In this document: positions 35,704 to 44,364 of the stretch, piece by piece | How positions within the stretch are numbered: position 1 is the stretch's first letter | Layout of the letters: the number at the start of each line of letters is the position of its first letter | The notes under the pieces: generated by a model | What the model was told of the DNA's origin: nothing | Database searches by the model: none | What the model saw: only the letters and a program-made list of their open reading frames with translations | Origin: Chryseobacterium sp. OV279 | GTDB lineage: Bacteria > Bacteroidota > Bacteroidia > Flavobacteriales > Weeksellaceae | Length of the DNA stretch: 64,000 bases | Assembly (NCBI RefSeq): GCF_900128945.1 | Contig: NZ_FQUD01000002.1 | Location: 648,371 to 712,370 of the forward strand | Reading direction: 5' to 3' | Made by a program: the position numbers and the translations under genes

Positions 35704-37629
35704 ATGAGAAAATTTTATCTTTTAATCCTTGGCTTTTTAATCTCACAGAATTTTTTTAGCCAGAAACAGGAACCCAATATTGAAATGAAAGGGCTTATCG
35801 CAAAAGAAATGAACGCTTTTACGAAAAAGATGATCACCTACAATATCAATCCGAATACCTTAAATTATGATCTTCAGTACCAGAGAATGGATGTCAGTCT
35901 GGATCCTGCAGTATACAATATTTCAGGTTCCGTGACTTCTCATTTCAAGCCCACTCAGAATATGAGCAGCATTTATTTTGATCTGTCTGATATCATGGTG
36001 GTTTCTCAGGTGCAGTACCATGGAAGTAACCTGACCTTCCAGCAGCTTCCTACCAAAGAAGTGAAAATTGATTTTCCTGCCTCGATTCCTGCCAATACGC
36101 TTGATTCACTGACGATCCACTACTCAGGAGCCCCTTCTACAGGAAATGCTTTTACAACAACAACGCAGGGCGGAATCCCTATTTTATGCACTTTAAGTGA
36201 ACCTTATGGAGCGCAGGACTGGTTTCCTACCAAGCAGAGCATGAACGATAAGATTGAACGATTTGATCTTAAAATTACCACACCTTCACAGTATAACGTA
36301 GCAGCTAACGGAAAATTAATGTCTGAAACCACGCTTCCCGGAAATCAGAAACTGACCTTCTGGAGAACAGCGTATCCTACAGCAGCCTATCTGATCGCCG
36401 TTTCCATCACCAATTTCGTTAAACTGAACGATATCATCGGGAATCCGCCGTTTCCGTTTGTGAATTACATATATCCTTCCACGAATGCCAATGCCACCAG
36501 CATGGCTAATATTGAATGGACCAAACAGGTTATGAATACTTTTGAGACCTATTTCGGACCCTATCCTTTCCGGAACGAAAAATATGGACATATGGAATTC
36601 AAATTCAATGGCGGAATGGAGCATCAGACCATGTCATCCATGGGTAGCTGGAGCAAACCGTTAATTGCTCATGAGCTGGCGCATCAATGGTTCGGAGATA
36701 AAGTGACTTGTGGTGCCTGGAATGATATCTGGCTTAATGAAGGTTTTGCAACATTCGGGGCTGGTCTTGCGAATGAAAAATTACTGATGACCAATGCTGA
36801 ATTTAAGAACTTTCTGTTGGGAGAGATCAATAATATTACTTCTGCTCCCAATGGTTCTACTTACGTTCCGGATGCAGAGCTTTCAAGTGTAAGCAGAATT
36901 TTCAGTAACAGACTGACGTATGCAAAAGGGGCCTATATTCTGAGAATGATTAAATGGATTTTAGGAGACACCGCTTTCTATCAGGCCGTAAAAGACTATC
37001 ATGGAAGACCGAATTTAGCCTACAGTTATGCCAGAACCGCAGATTTTAATGCATCGCTTTTACAATCCACTGGAAAAGATTTCACAGGATTCTTTAATGA
37101 CTGGCTGTATGGTGAAGGTTATCCAAGCTATACCACAAAGTGGAAACAGACCGGAAACCAGATCTTTTTTAAAGTTTCACAAACCCAGAGTAGTCCATCG
37201 GTCAGCTTTTTTGAAATGCCATTACCAATCAAAGTGAACGGAACGGGAGGGGAGATTGCTTATTTTGTACTGAATCATACTGCTAATAATCAGGGGTTTT
37301 TAGAAACCGTTTCTTTTCCGGTTGCCAGTGTTGAATTCAATTATGATTATCAGATTCTTGAGAAAAATTCTACCGTGCTTCAGGATAATACGTTAAGTGT
37401 TTCTTCCGTAGAAAAGGATGAATTTGCATTATATCCGAATCCGGCTAAGAATGAACTGTATCTGAAAGGTTTTGAAAAAGCAGCAGAATATTTCATTCAT
37501 GCTTTAGATGGGAAATTAATTAGAAAATCACTTTATCAGCCTGGAAAAGCAATCGGAATTTCAGAGCTGGTTCCGGGGACTTATATTTTTACCATCAGTG
37601 AGCAGCATATTAAGTTTGTAAAACATTAA
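35704..37629 (+). CDS. Secreted M1 aminopeptidase-like metallopeptidase with T9SS domain (copy 1)
   Basis: 641 aa from the ATG at 35704 (MRKFYLLILGFLISQNFFSQ, a signal peptide). The M1 N-terminal beta-saddle (about 40-240) leads to the catalytic domain with FNGGMEHQTMSSMG in the GAMEN position, the zinc motif HELAHQWFGD near residue 323 and the third ligand in WLNEGFATF. The usual C-terminal HEAT bundle of long M1 enzymes is missing. A beta-sandwich and a T9SS type A domain (LYPNPAKNELYLKG) take its place. It should remove N-terminal residues from extracellular peptides. The next gene is a close paralogue. Confidence 0.92.
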   Translation: MRKFYLLILGFLISQNFFSQKQEPNIEMKGLIAKEMNAFTKKMITYNINPNTLNYDLQYQRMDVSLDPAVYNISGSVTSHFKPTQNMSSIYFDLSDIMVVSQVQYHGSNLTFQQLPTKEVKIDFPASIPANTLDSLTIHYSGAPSTGNAFTTTTQGGIPILCTLSEPYGAQDWFPTKQSMNDKIERFDLKITTPSQYNVAANGKLMSETTLPGNQKLTFWRTAYPTAAYLIAVSITNFVKLNDIIGNPPFPFVNYIYPSTNANATSMANIEWTKQVMNTFETYFGPYPFRNEKYGHMEFKFNGGMEHQTMSSMGSWSKPLIAHELAHQWFGDKVTCGAWNDIWLNEGFATFGAGLANEKLLMTNAEFKNFLLGEINNITSAPNGSTYVPDAELSSVSRIFSNRLTYAKGAYILRMIKWILGDTAFYQAVKDYHGRPNLAYSYARTADFNASLLQSTGKDFTGFFNDWLYGEGYPSYTTKWKQTGNQIFFKVSQTQSSPSVSFFEMPLPIKVNGTGGEIAYFVLNHTANNQGFLETVSFPVASVEFNYDYQILEKNSTVLQDNTLSVSSVEKDEFALYPNPAKNELYLKGFEKAAEYFIHALDGKLIRKSLYQPGKAIGISELVPGTYIFTISEQHIKFVKH

Positions 37630-37821
37630 AAACACACTAATTGATCTGTTTTATTTTCAAAATGATCACGATAAGTGTATTTAATTGTGAAATGAAATGG
37701 TCATGTGTCTCTATTTTTAATTTAAAAAATTACATATTAATGAAGATATTGTGAAATAAATATTTATAAAAAGCCATAAATGCTATAGTTTTTTATGTAA
37801 ACATCTATTTTATATAAAATT

Positions 37822-37855
37822 GACCTTTTAATCTGTGATTAGAAGGTTTTTATCT
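37822..37855 (+). terminator. Diverged copy of the upstream terminator segment
   Basis: GACCTTTTAATC, TG, then TGATTAGAAGGTTTTT repeats the terminator at 35640-35675 in front of the second M1 gene. It marks the left boundary of the duplication and may stop read-through from copy 1. The rest of 37630-37821 is AT-rich with no gene. Confidence 0.55.
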
Positions 37856-37882
37856 ATATTTAACCGAATAATTTTTTGGGAA

Positions 37883-39814
37883 ATGAAAACACTTTATCTT
37901 TTGATTCTGAGCGCCTTGCTGCCGCAAGTGATGTACAGCCAGAATACACATGATCACAATATTGAAATGAAAGGATTGATAGCAATGGAGCAGAAATCCT
38001 TTGCTCATAAGATGGCCACTTACAATGTGAGCCCCAATACGCTGAATTACGATCTTCAGTATCAGAGAATGGACATCAGTCTGGATCCTGCAGTGTATAA
38101 CATTTCAGGTTCTGTGACCTCGCACTTTAAGCCTAATCAGAATATGAGCAGCATCTATTTTGATCTTAACAGTACACTTACCGTTTCTCAGGTGAAATAC
38201 CACGGAACAGATTTAACGTTTCAACAGCTTTCTACAAAAGAGCTGAAGATAGATTTTCCGGCTTCTATTCCTGCCAATACGCTGGATTCCCTGACGATCA
38301 ATTACTCCGGTGCTCCATCTTCGGCTAACAGTGCTTTTTTTAATGGAAATCAGGGCGGAACGGCTGTTCTGTCAACATTAAGTGAGCCTTACGGTGCACA
38401 GGATTGGTTTCCTACCAAGCAGAGTCTGAACGATAAAATTGAGCGTTTCGATTTTAAAATTACCACACCTTCACAATATAACGTTGCAGCAAACGGCAAA
38501 CTGATGTCTGAAACGATACTTCCGGGTTCAAAGAAACTGACTTTCTGGAGAACGGCGTATCCTACAGCAGCATATCTGATTGCGCTTTCGATTACCAATT
38601 TTACCAAATTAAACAGTACCATCGGAAATCCGCCTTTTCCGTTTGTAAATTATGTATTCCCATCCACCGCTTCCAATACGACGACAATGTCTAATATTGA
38701 ATGGACGAAACAGGCGATGGATACATTTGAAACCTATTTTGGACCTTATCCTTTTCGTAATGAAAAGTACGGTCATATGCAGTTCCAGTGGGGAGGCGGT
38801 ATGGAACATCAGACCATGTCTTCTATGGGAAGCTGGAGCAGAAGTATTATCGCTCATGAGCTTGCTCACCAATGGTTTGGGGATAAAGTAACCTGTGCAA
38901 CCTGGAATGATATCTGGCTGAATGAAGGTTTTGCCACGTTCGGGGAACATTTGGCGAATGAAAAACTATTGATGACCAATGCTCAGTTTATGAGTTTTCT
39001 GGTTGATGAAAAAAATACCATTACCAGTGCGACCGGAGGAAGTACCTATGTTTCAGATGCAGAACTTTCCAATTCAAACAGGATTTTCAGCAGCAGACTT
39101 TCCTATGCAAAAGGAGGATATATTGTAAGAATGATCAAATGGATTTTGGGTGATACGGCTTTCTACCAGGCCGTAAAAGATTATCACGCAAGACCGAATT
39201 TAGCCTATGGTTATGCAAGTACCGCAGATTTTAAAGCTTCATTTCTTCAGTCCAGTGGAAAAGATCTGACTGAGTTTTTTAATGATTGGTTGTATGGACA
39301 AGGGTATCCAACTTATAATATCAAATGGAGACAGACCGGAAACCAGATTTTCTTTAAAGCAGGACAGACGCAGAGTAATGCTTCTGTAAGCTTTTTTGAA
39401 ATGCCGCTACCGATCAAAGTCAATGGTACAGGAGGGCAGACCGCTTATTTTGTTCTGAATCATACGACCAATAATCAGGGGTTCCTTGAAACGGTTCCTT
39501 TTCCTGTGGCGAGTGTTCAGTTTAATTACGAACATCAGATTTTGGACAAAAACTCTACGGTAGTTCAGGATAATACACTAAGCGTTTCTTCTGTGGATAA
39601 AGAAGAGTTTGCACTGTATCCGAATCCGGCTAAGAATGAGCTGTATTTAAAAGGAGTTGACAGAGCTGTTGATTATTCGATTTATTCTGTTGATGGAAAA
39701 CTGATCAGAAAAGCAGTATACCAGCCTGGAAAATCAGTTGAAATTTCAGAACTGGTACCGGGAACCTATATCTTTACAGTTCAGGAGAAAAATATAAAAT
39801 TTGTTAAGCATTAA
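37883..39814 (+). CDS. Secreted M1 aminopeptidase-like metallopeptidase with T9SS domain (copy 2)
   Basis: 643 aa from the ATG at 37883 (MKTLYLLILSALLPQVMYSQ, a signal peptide). It is colinear with copy 1 through its whole length. The zinc motif HELAHQWFGD is near residue 325, WLNEGFATFGE follows, and the GAMEN-like segment is WGGGMEHQTMSSMG. The C-terminus again has LYPNPAKNELYLKG. Differences between the copies cluster in the signal peptide, around residues 150-160 and in the segment just before GGGMEHQ, so specificity may have diverged. The duplicated block includes the terminator-like sequence ahead of the gene. Confidence 0.92.
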   Translation: MKTLYLLILSALLPQVMYSQNTHDHNIEMKGLIAMEQKSFAHKMATYNVSPNTLNYDLQYQRMDISLDPAVYNISGSVTSHFKPNQNMSSIYFDLNSTLTVSQVKYHGTDLTFQQLSTKELKIDFPASIPANTLDSLTINYSGAPSSANSAFFNGNQGGTAVLSTLSEPYGAQDWFPTKQSLNDKIERFDFKITTPSQYNVAANGKLMSETILPGSKKLTFWRTAYPTAAYLIALSITNFTKLNSTIGNPPFPFVNYVFPSTASNTTTMSNIEWTKQAMDTFETYFGPYPFRNEKYGHMQFQWGGGMEHQTMSSMGSWSRSIIAHELAHQWFGDKVTCATWNDIWLNEGFATFGEHLANEKLLMTNAQFMSFLVDEKNTITSATGGSTYVSDAELSNSNRIFSSRLSYAKGGYIVRMIKWILGDTAFYQAVKDYHARPNLAYGYASTADFKASFLQSSGKDLTEFFNDWLYGQGYPTYNIKWRQTGNQIFFKAGQTQSNASVSFFEMPLPIKVNGTGGQTAYFVLNHTTNNQGFLETVPFPVASVQFNYEHQILDKNSTVVQDNTLSVSSVDKEEFALYPNPAKNELYLKGVDRAVDYSIYSVDGKLIRKAVYQPGKSVEISELVPGTYIFTVQEKNIKFVKH

Positions 39815-39909
39815 ATAGAGTCAGGAGGTTTGAAGATTGAAGAGGGAAGTAATTGCAGTCTAAAATCAGAACTAAAAGTCTGTTTATTTTGGAACAAAGC
39901 CTCGAACTA

Positions 39910-39940
39910 TCCTTGTCAAGGTTTTAAACCTTGACAAGGA
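39910..39940. repeat. 15-bp perfect palindromic repeat
   Basis: TCCTTGTCAAGGTTT (39910-39924) and AAACCTTGACAAGGA (39926-39940) are exact reverse complements around one base. It resembles the dispersed REP-like palindromes of this group. It lies in the 405-base gap between converging genes, which otherwise holds only the terminator at 39991-40015. Confidence 0.65.
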
Positions 39941-39990
39941 TGCCAACAGAAACTTTCACTTTCTCATTTTAACGAATTTAGATTAAATAA

Positions 39991-40016
39991 AAAAACGGAC
40001 CTTGAGTCCGTTTTTT
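39991..40016. terminator. Bidirectional terminator after the second M1 gene
   Basis: AAAAACGGAC (39991-40000) pairs with GTCCGTTTTT (40006-40015), loop CTTGA. It can serve the M1 gene and, on the other strand, the cupin gene. Confidence 0.85.
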
Positions 40017-40219
40017 GTTGTTTTTTGAAATAGACAATCATGTAAAATAATATCCACAAGAAGGTCAAAACAGCTGATAATTTTAATAAAAGTTTTAACA
40101 GCCGGAAAAAGGTTAAAAAAGTGGATAGTAAAAATAGTGAGCGCGTTCAGCAGATAGTATGGCGTACAGTAATTCCATTGTTAAAATAATTTAAGGTTAA
40201 ACATATTGTGATGAAGTTT

Positions 40220-41098
40220 TTAGATCAGGAAGCTTTTGTGTCTTCTGGCAGCCCGTGCAGCTCTTTTTCTGGCCGTTTTTACCTTGTGCCGAAACCATTT
40301 TTCTTTGAAGAGTTTACGCATCATATTATCAAAGTTTCTGGTCACAACCATATTTTTAAAGCCGCGCCATTTTTCGAGAAGGCTTGAAGGAAGTGCTCTT
40401 ACAGAAACGGAGTAACCTTCGGTTTCATATTGTATATAATGCCACCAGCCGGAAGGGATATAGAGCGTTTCGCCTGGATTCAGAAGAGCCTCATAACCAT
40501 TTAAGTACAGAAGAGCAGGGAATTCCCTGTAGTCAGGATCTTTGATATTGGACAAACTATGAAAATTGTAAGGCAGTTTATACATCAGATCCGACTGCTC
40601 CCACGGAAAAAGCCAGATTCTTTTGATGCCGTGAAACTGAGTAATGAAAACATGGGACATATCGATATCAATGTGGTTTCTGGTGATAGATCCTTCGCCA
40701 CCGAAGAACATGAAAGGAAGCCATTTCAGTATTTTCCCATTTGTCACATCGTTATAATGGAGGTCGTCTTTAAGCTCCGGTTTGATATTAAGCAGATTGA
40801 ATAAAAACAGTCTGTGTTCTGTAGGCGTTGTGCTGATCAGGTCAAGATATTCTGAAAATGTGGTTTGTCCGATCGGGCTGCTGGCGACTTTGTCCAGAGA
40901 TTCCAGCTCACTTCCATATATGTTCACTTTATGATTTCCTGCTATTTCCTTGAAGTATTCATAATTCCACTTTTTAAAAGCAGGACTTTTAGGATCGATG
41001 AAGTCTTCCATAATAACAGGAAGGCGTGGTTTCATATAATTCTGTATAAAGCTTCGGGAACTTATTGTCTTTACTTTTTCTATCGGAGTCAGTCTCAT
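40220..41098 (-). CDS. JmjC/cupin_8-like oxygenase-type protein
   Basis: 292 aa from the ATG at 41098 (MRLTPIEKVKTISS). The upstream TTG lies inside a -7 box and is rejected. The fold signature is a cupin_8/JmjC core: RNHIDIDMSHVFITQFHG gives the first iron-binding His and Asp, and LYIPSGWWHYIQYE the distal His. Relatives are Fe(II)/2-oxoglutarate hydroxylases acting on proteins or small molecules. The substrate is unknown. The last 40 residues are very basic (KARRRAA/RRHKS-type), suggesting nucleic acid or membrane contact. The gene is divergent from kbl. Confidence 0.82.
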   Translation of the reverse strand: MRLTPIEKVKTISSRSFIQNYMKPRLPVIMEDFIDPKSPAFKKWNYEYFKEIAGNHKVNIYGSELESLDKVASSPIGQTTFSEYLDLISTTPTEHRLFLFNLLNIKPELKDDLHYNDVTNGKILKWLPFMFFGGEGSITRNHIDIDMSHVFITQFHGIKRIWLFPWEQSDLMYKLPYNFHSLSNIKDPDYREFPALLYLNGYEALLNPGETLYIPSGWWHYIQYETEGYSVSVRALPSSLLEKWRGFKNMVVTRNFDNMMRKLFKEKWFRHKVKTARKRAARAARRHKSFLI

Positions 41099-41116
41099 AT
41101 TCCTCAGTTTAGATGA

Positions 41117-41148
41117 CAAATATAATTATTATCCTACTAAATTAGTAG
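41117..41148 (-). promoter_or_regulatory. -7 box of the cupin gene with adjacent palindromic operator-like site
   Basis: On the minus strand TATATTTG (41117-41124) matches TAnnTTTG. Just upstream lies the perfect palindrome CTACTAA-A-TTAGTAG (41134-41148), inside the spacer of this promoter. A repressor could bind there. The site is also 80 bases upstream of the kbl -7 box. Confidence 0.5.
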
Positions 41149-41227
41149 ACTAATTGTGTTAAAACTGAATTTGAACCCTATTTTTACAATAAAACTTTTA
41201 AAAGCCGATATTTTAACACCTTTTTAT

Positions 41228-41236
41228 TAAATTAGC
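41228..41236 (+). promoter_or_regulatory. Variant -7 box (TAAATTAGC) of kbl
   Basis: Identical to the variant before the M36 and AraC genes, 22 bases before the kbl ATG. No clear -33 element is seen. Confidence 0.4.
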
Positions 41237-41258
41237 GCATCTAAAAAATTACTAAAAA

Positions 41259-42455
41259 ATGATCTCTGAAAAATATCTTCAACATTTACAGAACGAACTG
41301 CAAAACATTGAAAATGACGGTCTTTATAAAAGAGAAAGAATCATCACTTCCCAGCAGAGTGCAGAAATAGAAGCTAACGGAAAGAAGCTTTTAAACTTTT
41401 GTGCCAATAATTATCTGGGTCTGTCCAACAATCCGGAGGTGATGAAGGCCTCTCAGGACATGATAGAGTCGCATGGTTACGGTATGTCATCTGTACGTTT
41501 CATCTGCGGAACACAGGATATTCACAAGCAATTAGAGAAGAAAGTCGCGGATTTCTTAGGTCTTGAAGACACGATTTTATATGCGGCATGTTTTGATGCA
41601 AACGGAGGTGTTTTTGAACCTTTATTTACCGAAGAAGATGCGATTATTTCAGACGAACTGAACCATGCATCAATTATTGACGGTGTACGTCTTTGTAAAT
41701 CGGCAAGATACCGTTATAAAAATAATAATATGGCTGATCTGGAAGCCCAGTTAATCGCTGCTTCTGAAAAAGATCACCGTTTCAAAATCATCGTTACAGA
41801 CGGAGTTTTCTCTATGGATGGTATTGTAGCAGACCTGAAAGGCGTATGTGACCTAGCAGACAAATACAATGCTCTGGTCATGGTGGATGACTCTCACGCA
41901 ACAGGTTTCATCGGAAAAACAGGCCGTGGAACACACGAAGCCAATGAAGTGATGGGCAGAGTGGATATTATCACGTCTACCTTAGGAAAGGCTTTAGGTG
42001 GTGCTTTAGGAGGATTTACTTCCGGTAAAAAAGAGATCATCGATATGCTGAGACAGCGTTCCCGTCCTTATTTATTCTCGAATTCATTGGCGCCTGGTAT
42101 CGTAGGAGCAGCATTGAAAGTTTTGGATATGATCTCTGATGACACTTCACTTCGTGATCAGGTGATGGAAAACGCAGAATATTTCAGAAAAGAAATGGTG
42201 GCCAAAGGATTTGATATTCCTGAAGGTGATGCTGCCATTGTTCCGGTGATGTTATACGACGCACCTCTTGCTCAGAAAATGGCTGAAAAGCTTATGGATG
42301 AAGGGATTTATGTAATCGGGTTCTTCTATCCTGTAGTACCGAAAGGAAAAGCAAGGATCAGAGTACAGCTTTCTGCTGCCCACACAAGAGCCCACCTTGA
42401 CAAAGCGATTGCTGCTTTTGAAAAAGTAGGTAAAGAGCTTGGCGTGATTTCTTAA
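41259..42455 (+). CDS. kbl: Glycine C-acetyltransferase (2-amino-3-ketobutyrate CoA ligase)
   Basis: 398 aa, full length for this alpha-oxoamine synthase. It contains [16 protein letters not shown] near the N-terminus, [18 protein letters not shown], the cofactor region [19 protein letters not shown] and the PLP-binding Lys244 in [13 protein letters not shown]. It cleaves 2-amino-3-oxobutyrate with CoA to glycine and acetyl-CoA in threonine breakdown. The partner threonine dehydrogenase is not in this window. Homologous enzymes make serine palmitoyl-type products, but the C-terminal sequence and length fit Kbl. It probably leads the gene series to gldG. Confidence 0.93.
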   Translation: MISEKYLQHLQNELQNIENDGLYKRERIITSQQSAEIEANGKKLLNFCANNYLGLSNNPEVMKASQDMIESHGYGMSSVRFICGTQDIHKQLEKKVADFLGLEDTILYAACFDANGGVFEPLFTEEDAIISDELNHASIIDGVRLCKSARYRYKNNNMADLEAQLIAASEKDHRFKIIVTDGVFSMDGIVADLKGVCDLADKYNALVMVDDSHATGFIGKTGRGTHEANEVMGRVDIITSTLGKALGGALGGFTSGKKEIIDMLRQRSRPYLFSNSLAPGIVGAALKVLDMISDDTSLRDQVMENAEYFRKEMVAKGFDIPEGDAAIVPVMLYDAPLAQKMAEKLMDEGIYVIGFFYPVVPKGKARIRVQLSAAHTRAHLDKAIAAFEKVGKELGVIS

Positions 42456-42486
42456 TTAAAATAATAGACTATTTAAAACAGGTTTT

Positions 42487-43008
42487 ATGAAAAAAATACT
42501 TCTGATCATCGGTTTTGTATGTTTTCAAAGTTTCTCAGCACAGAGCATTATGGATTTCGATCTTAAAAATGTTGAACTGCAGGGCATGAAACCTGCGACA
42601 ATAGATAAAGAAATGAAAGATATCGGGATTACAAAAATCCCTTTTGTGACGGATAATCCCGATATTATTTCAAAAATAGAAGGCCCGGAAACGGCAGCTA
42701 CCATTAAAAACTTCTACACCTTTACGTACAATAACGCTAAAAAGGATGATGGTGGAGTAATGGTTTATGAGTTTAAAACAAAAACTGATCTTGATGTATT
42801 TCTTGCCAAAAACTATGAACAGTCCAACAGCAGGACTTTAGTAAAAGGTTTGTTTTGCATTAATATCTGGAGCGATTATGGCCTGCATGTAAAAGGAAAG
42901 GAAACCAGTGAAGACCATCTGAACAAGCTGGAGAAGTATTACACGAACCTCGGGGCGAAAAGAGTAAAGCTACAGGAAATGCAGCCTCTTGACGCTACCG
43001 ATCAATAA
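42487..43008 (+). CDS. Secreted protein of unknown function
   Basis: 173 aa with a signal peptide (about 1-19, ending SFSAQS). The mature part has alternating short strands and helices, for example LKNVELQGMKPATIDKEM and GGVMVYEFKTKTDLDVFL, and no Cys in a metal or disulfide pattern. I recognise no family. It sits 31 bases after kbl and 15 bases before the hemJ-like gene, so it is probably co-transcribed with them. Confidence 0.65.
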   Translation: MKKILLIIGFVCFQSFSAQSIMDFDLKNVELQGMKPATIDKEMKDIGITKIPFVTDNPDIISKIEGPETAATIKNFYTFTYNNAKKDDGGVMVYEFKTKTDLDVFLAKNYEQSNSRTLVKGLFCINIWSDYGLHVKGKETSEDHLNKLEKYYTNLGAKRVKLQEMQPLDATDQ

Positions 43009-43023
43009 TTTTTATATCTACTG

Positions 43024-43575
43024 ATGCTTTATACAATAATCAAAGCACTGCATATCATTTTTATGGTAAGCTATTTTGCGGGAATTTTCTATCTCGTAAG
43101 AATTTTCGTTTACTATAAGGATACGGACGAATTTGCTGAAGAAAAAAAGAAAATCCTTAGAGAACAGTATACTTTCATGGCCAGAAGGCTTTGGAATATC
43201 ATTACCGTTCCGGCAGGGATTATTATGGCAGTTTGCGGAATTGTGATGATCTTTCTGAATACCGGGCTGATGAAAATGCCGTGGTTCCATTTAAAACTCA
43301 CTTTCCTGATCGGCCTTGCCGTTTATCATTACTGGTGCTGGAGAAAAGTGCTTAAACTGAAAGAGTTGAACGGACAAACCATCGAAACGCCTAATATCAA
43401 ACTGAGACAGGCCAACGAGATCGCTACATTTCTTCTGTTCCTTGTGGTATTTACCGTGATCCTGAAATCTTCAGTGATTGAATACTGGTGGCAATTAATC
43501 GCTGGATTTTTCGTTCTTGTATTTCTGATCATGATGACGGTAAAACTCGTTAATAAAAATAAAAAAAACAAATAA
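43024..43575 (+). CDS. hemJ: CopD/HemJ-like membrane protein
   Basis: 183 aa with four or five hydrophobic helices. The N-terminal IIKALHIIFMVSYFAGIFYLVR carries the conserved His of HemJ, and the mid part has MPWFHLKLTFLIGLAVYHYW. HemJ is the oxygen-independent-type protoporphyrinogen IX oxidase used by many bacteria lacking HemY or HemG. The family is also annotated as CopD-like. Whether this copy makes haem is inferred from sequence pattern only. It is spaced 15 bases after the preceding gene and 59 before gldF. Confidence 0.75.
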   Translation: MLYTIIKALHIIFMVSYFAGIFYLVRIFVYYKDTDEFAEEKKKILREQYTFMARRLWNIITVPAGIIMAVCGIVMIFLNTGLMKMPWFHLKLTFLIGLAVYHYWCWRKVLKLKELNGQTIETPNIKLRQANEIATFLLFLVVFTVILKSSVIEYWWQLIAGFFVLVFLIMMTVKLVNKNKKNK

Positions 43576-43634
43576 CTGTTGAAAGTAGAAGGTGTACATG
43601 ATACATTTTACTTTTTACATTGTACAGAAAAACT

Positions 43635-44363
43635 ATGATTGCAATTTTAAAGAAGGAACTTTGGAGTTACTTTGGAAACTGGAGCGCGTGGGTCATTATC
43701 GGCGCATTCAGTCTGATTACCGCTCTTTTCCTGTTTTTTTTCGAGAATGATTCTAATATTTTCGACATCGGAATGGCCTCTCTGCAGAGCTATTTCGTAC
43801 TGGTTCCATGGCTGCTGATGTTTATTATGCCTGCATTGTCTATGAAGACCTTTGCGGAAGAACAGCAGACGGGAACCCTGAATTGGTTGTTTTCGCAGCC
43901 TTTAAAAGTTTCAGACTTGGTAACAGGGAAGTTTCTTTCAGTATGGATTGTTGGGGTTTTATGCCTGATTCCATCACTGATTTATCTTTATACCATCTAT
44001 GTTTTAGGCGTTCCGGCCGGGAATATTGACCTAGGAATGACCTTCGGAAGCTATATCGGACTGATCGTGCTGATTGCAGCATTTTCAGGCGTTGGAATTC
44101 TGGCGTCTTCCTTATCACAGAATCAGATTATGGCGTACCTTTTGGGCGTTTTTATGTGTTTCATCATGTACTTTGGAATAGAGCAGCTGGCGAGCTACAA
44201 GCTTTTGGGCGGTGCCGATTTTGTTCTTCAGAATATAGGTTTTTATCAGCATTTTCTTGGCTTTACAAGAGGTCTTATCGATTTTAAAGATGTGGCTTAT
44301 TTTATTCTGATCATCGGTGCTACGTTATTATTGTCCAACCATTTTATCTCTAAAAAGAAGTAG
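43635..44363 (+). CDS. gldF: Gliding-motility ABC transporter permease GldF
   Basis: 242 aa from the ATG at 43635 (MIAILKKELWSYFGNWSAWV). The ATG 15 bases earlier is less likely. Six hydrophobic helices and FAEEQQTGTLNWLFSQPLK, a typical ABC-2 permease motif, identify it. Length and its immediate partner match GldF of Flavobacterium. GldF and GldG, with the ATPase GldA encoded elsewhere, form an ABC transporter reported to affect gliding in some species. The stop is one base before the gldG start, implying translational coupling. Confidence 0.92.
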   Translation: MIAILKKELWSYFGNWSAWVIIGAFSLITALFLFFFENDSNIFDIGMASLQSYFVLVPWLLMFIMPALSMKTFAEEQQTGTLNWLFSQPLKVSDLVTGKFLSVWIVGVLCLIPSLIYLYTIYVLGVPAGNIDLGMTFGSYIGLIVLIAAFSGVGILASSLSQNQIMAYLLGVFMCFIMYFGIEQLASYKLLGGADFVLQNIGFYQHFLGFTRGLIDFKDVAYFILIIGATLLLSNHFISKKK

Positions 44364-44364
44364 T

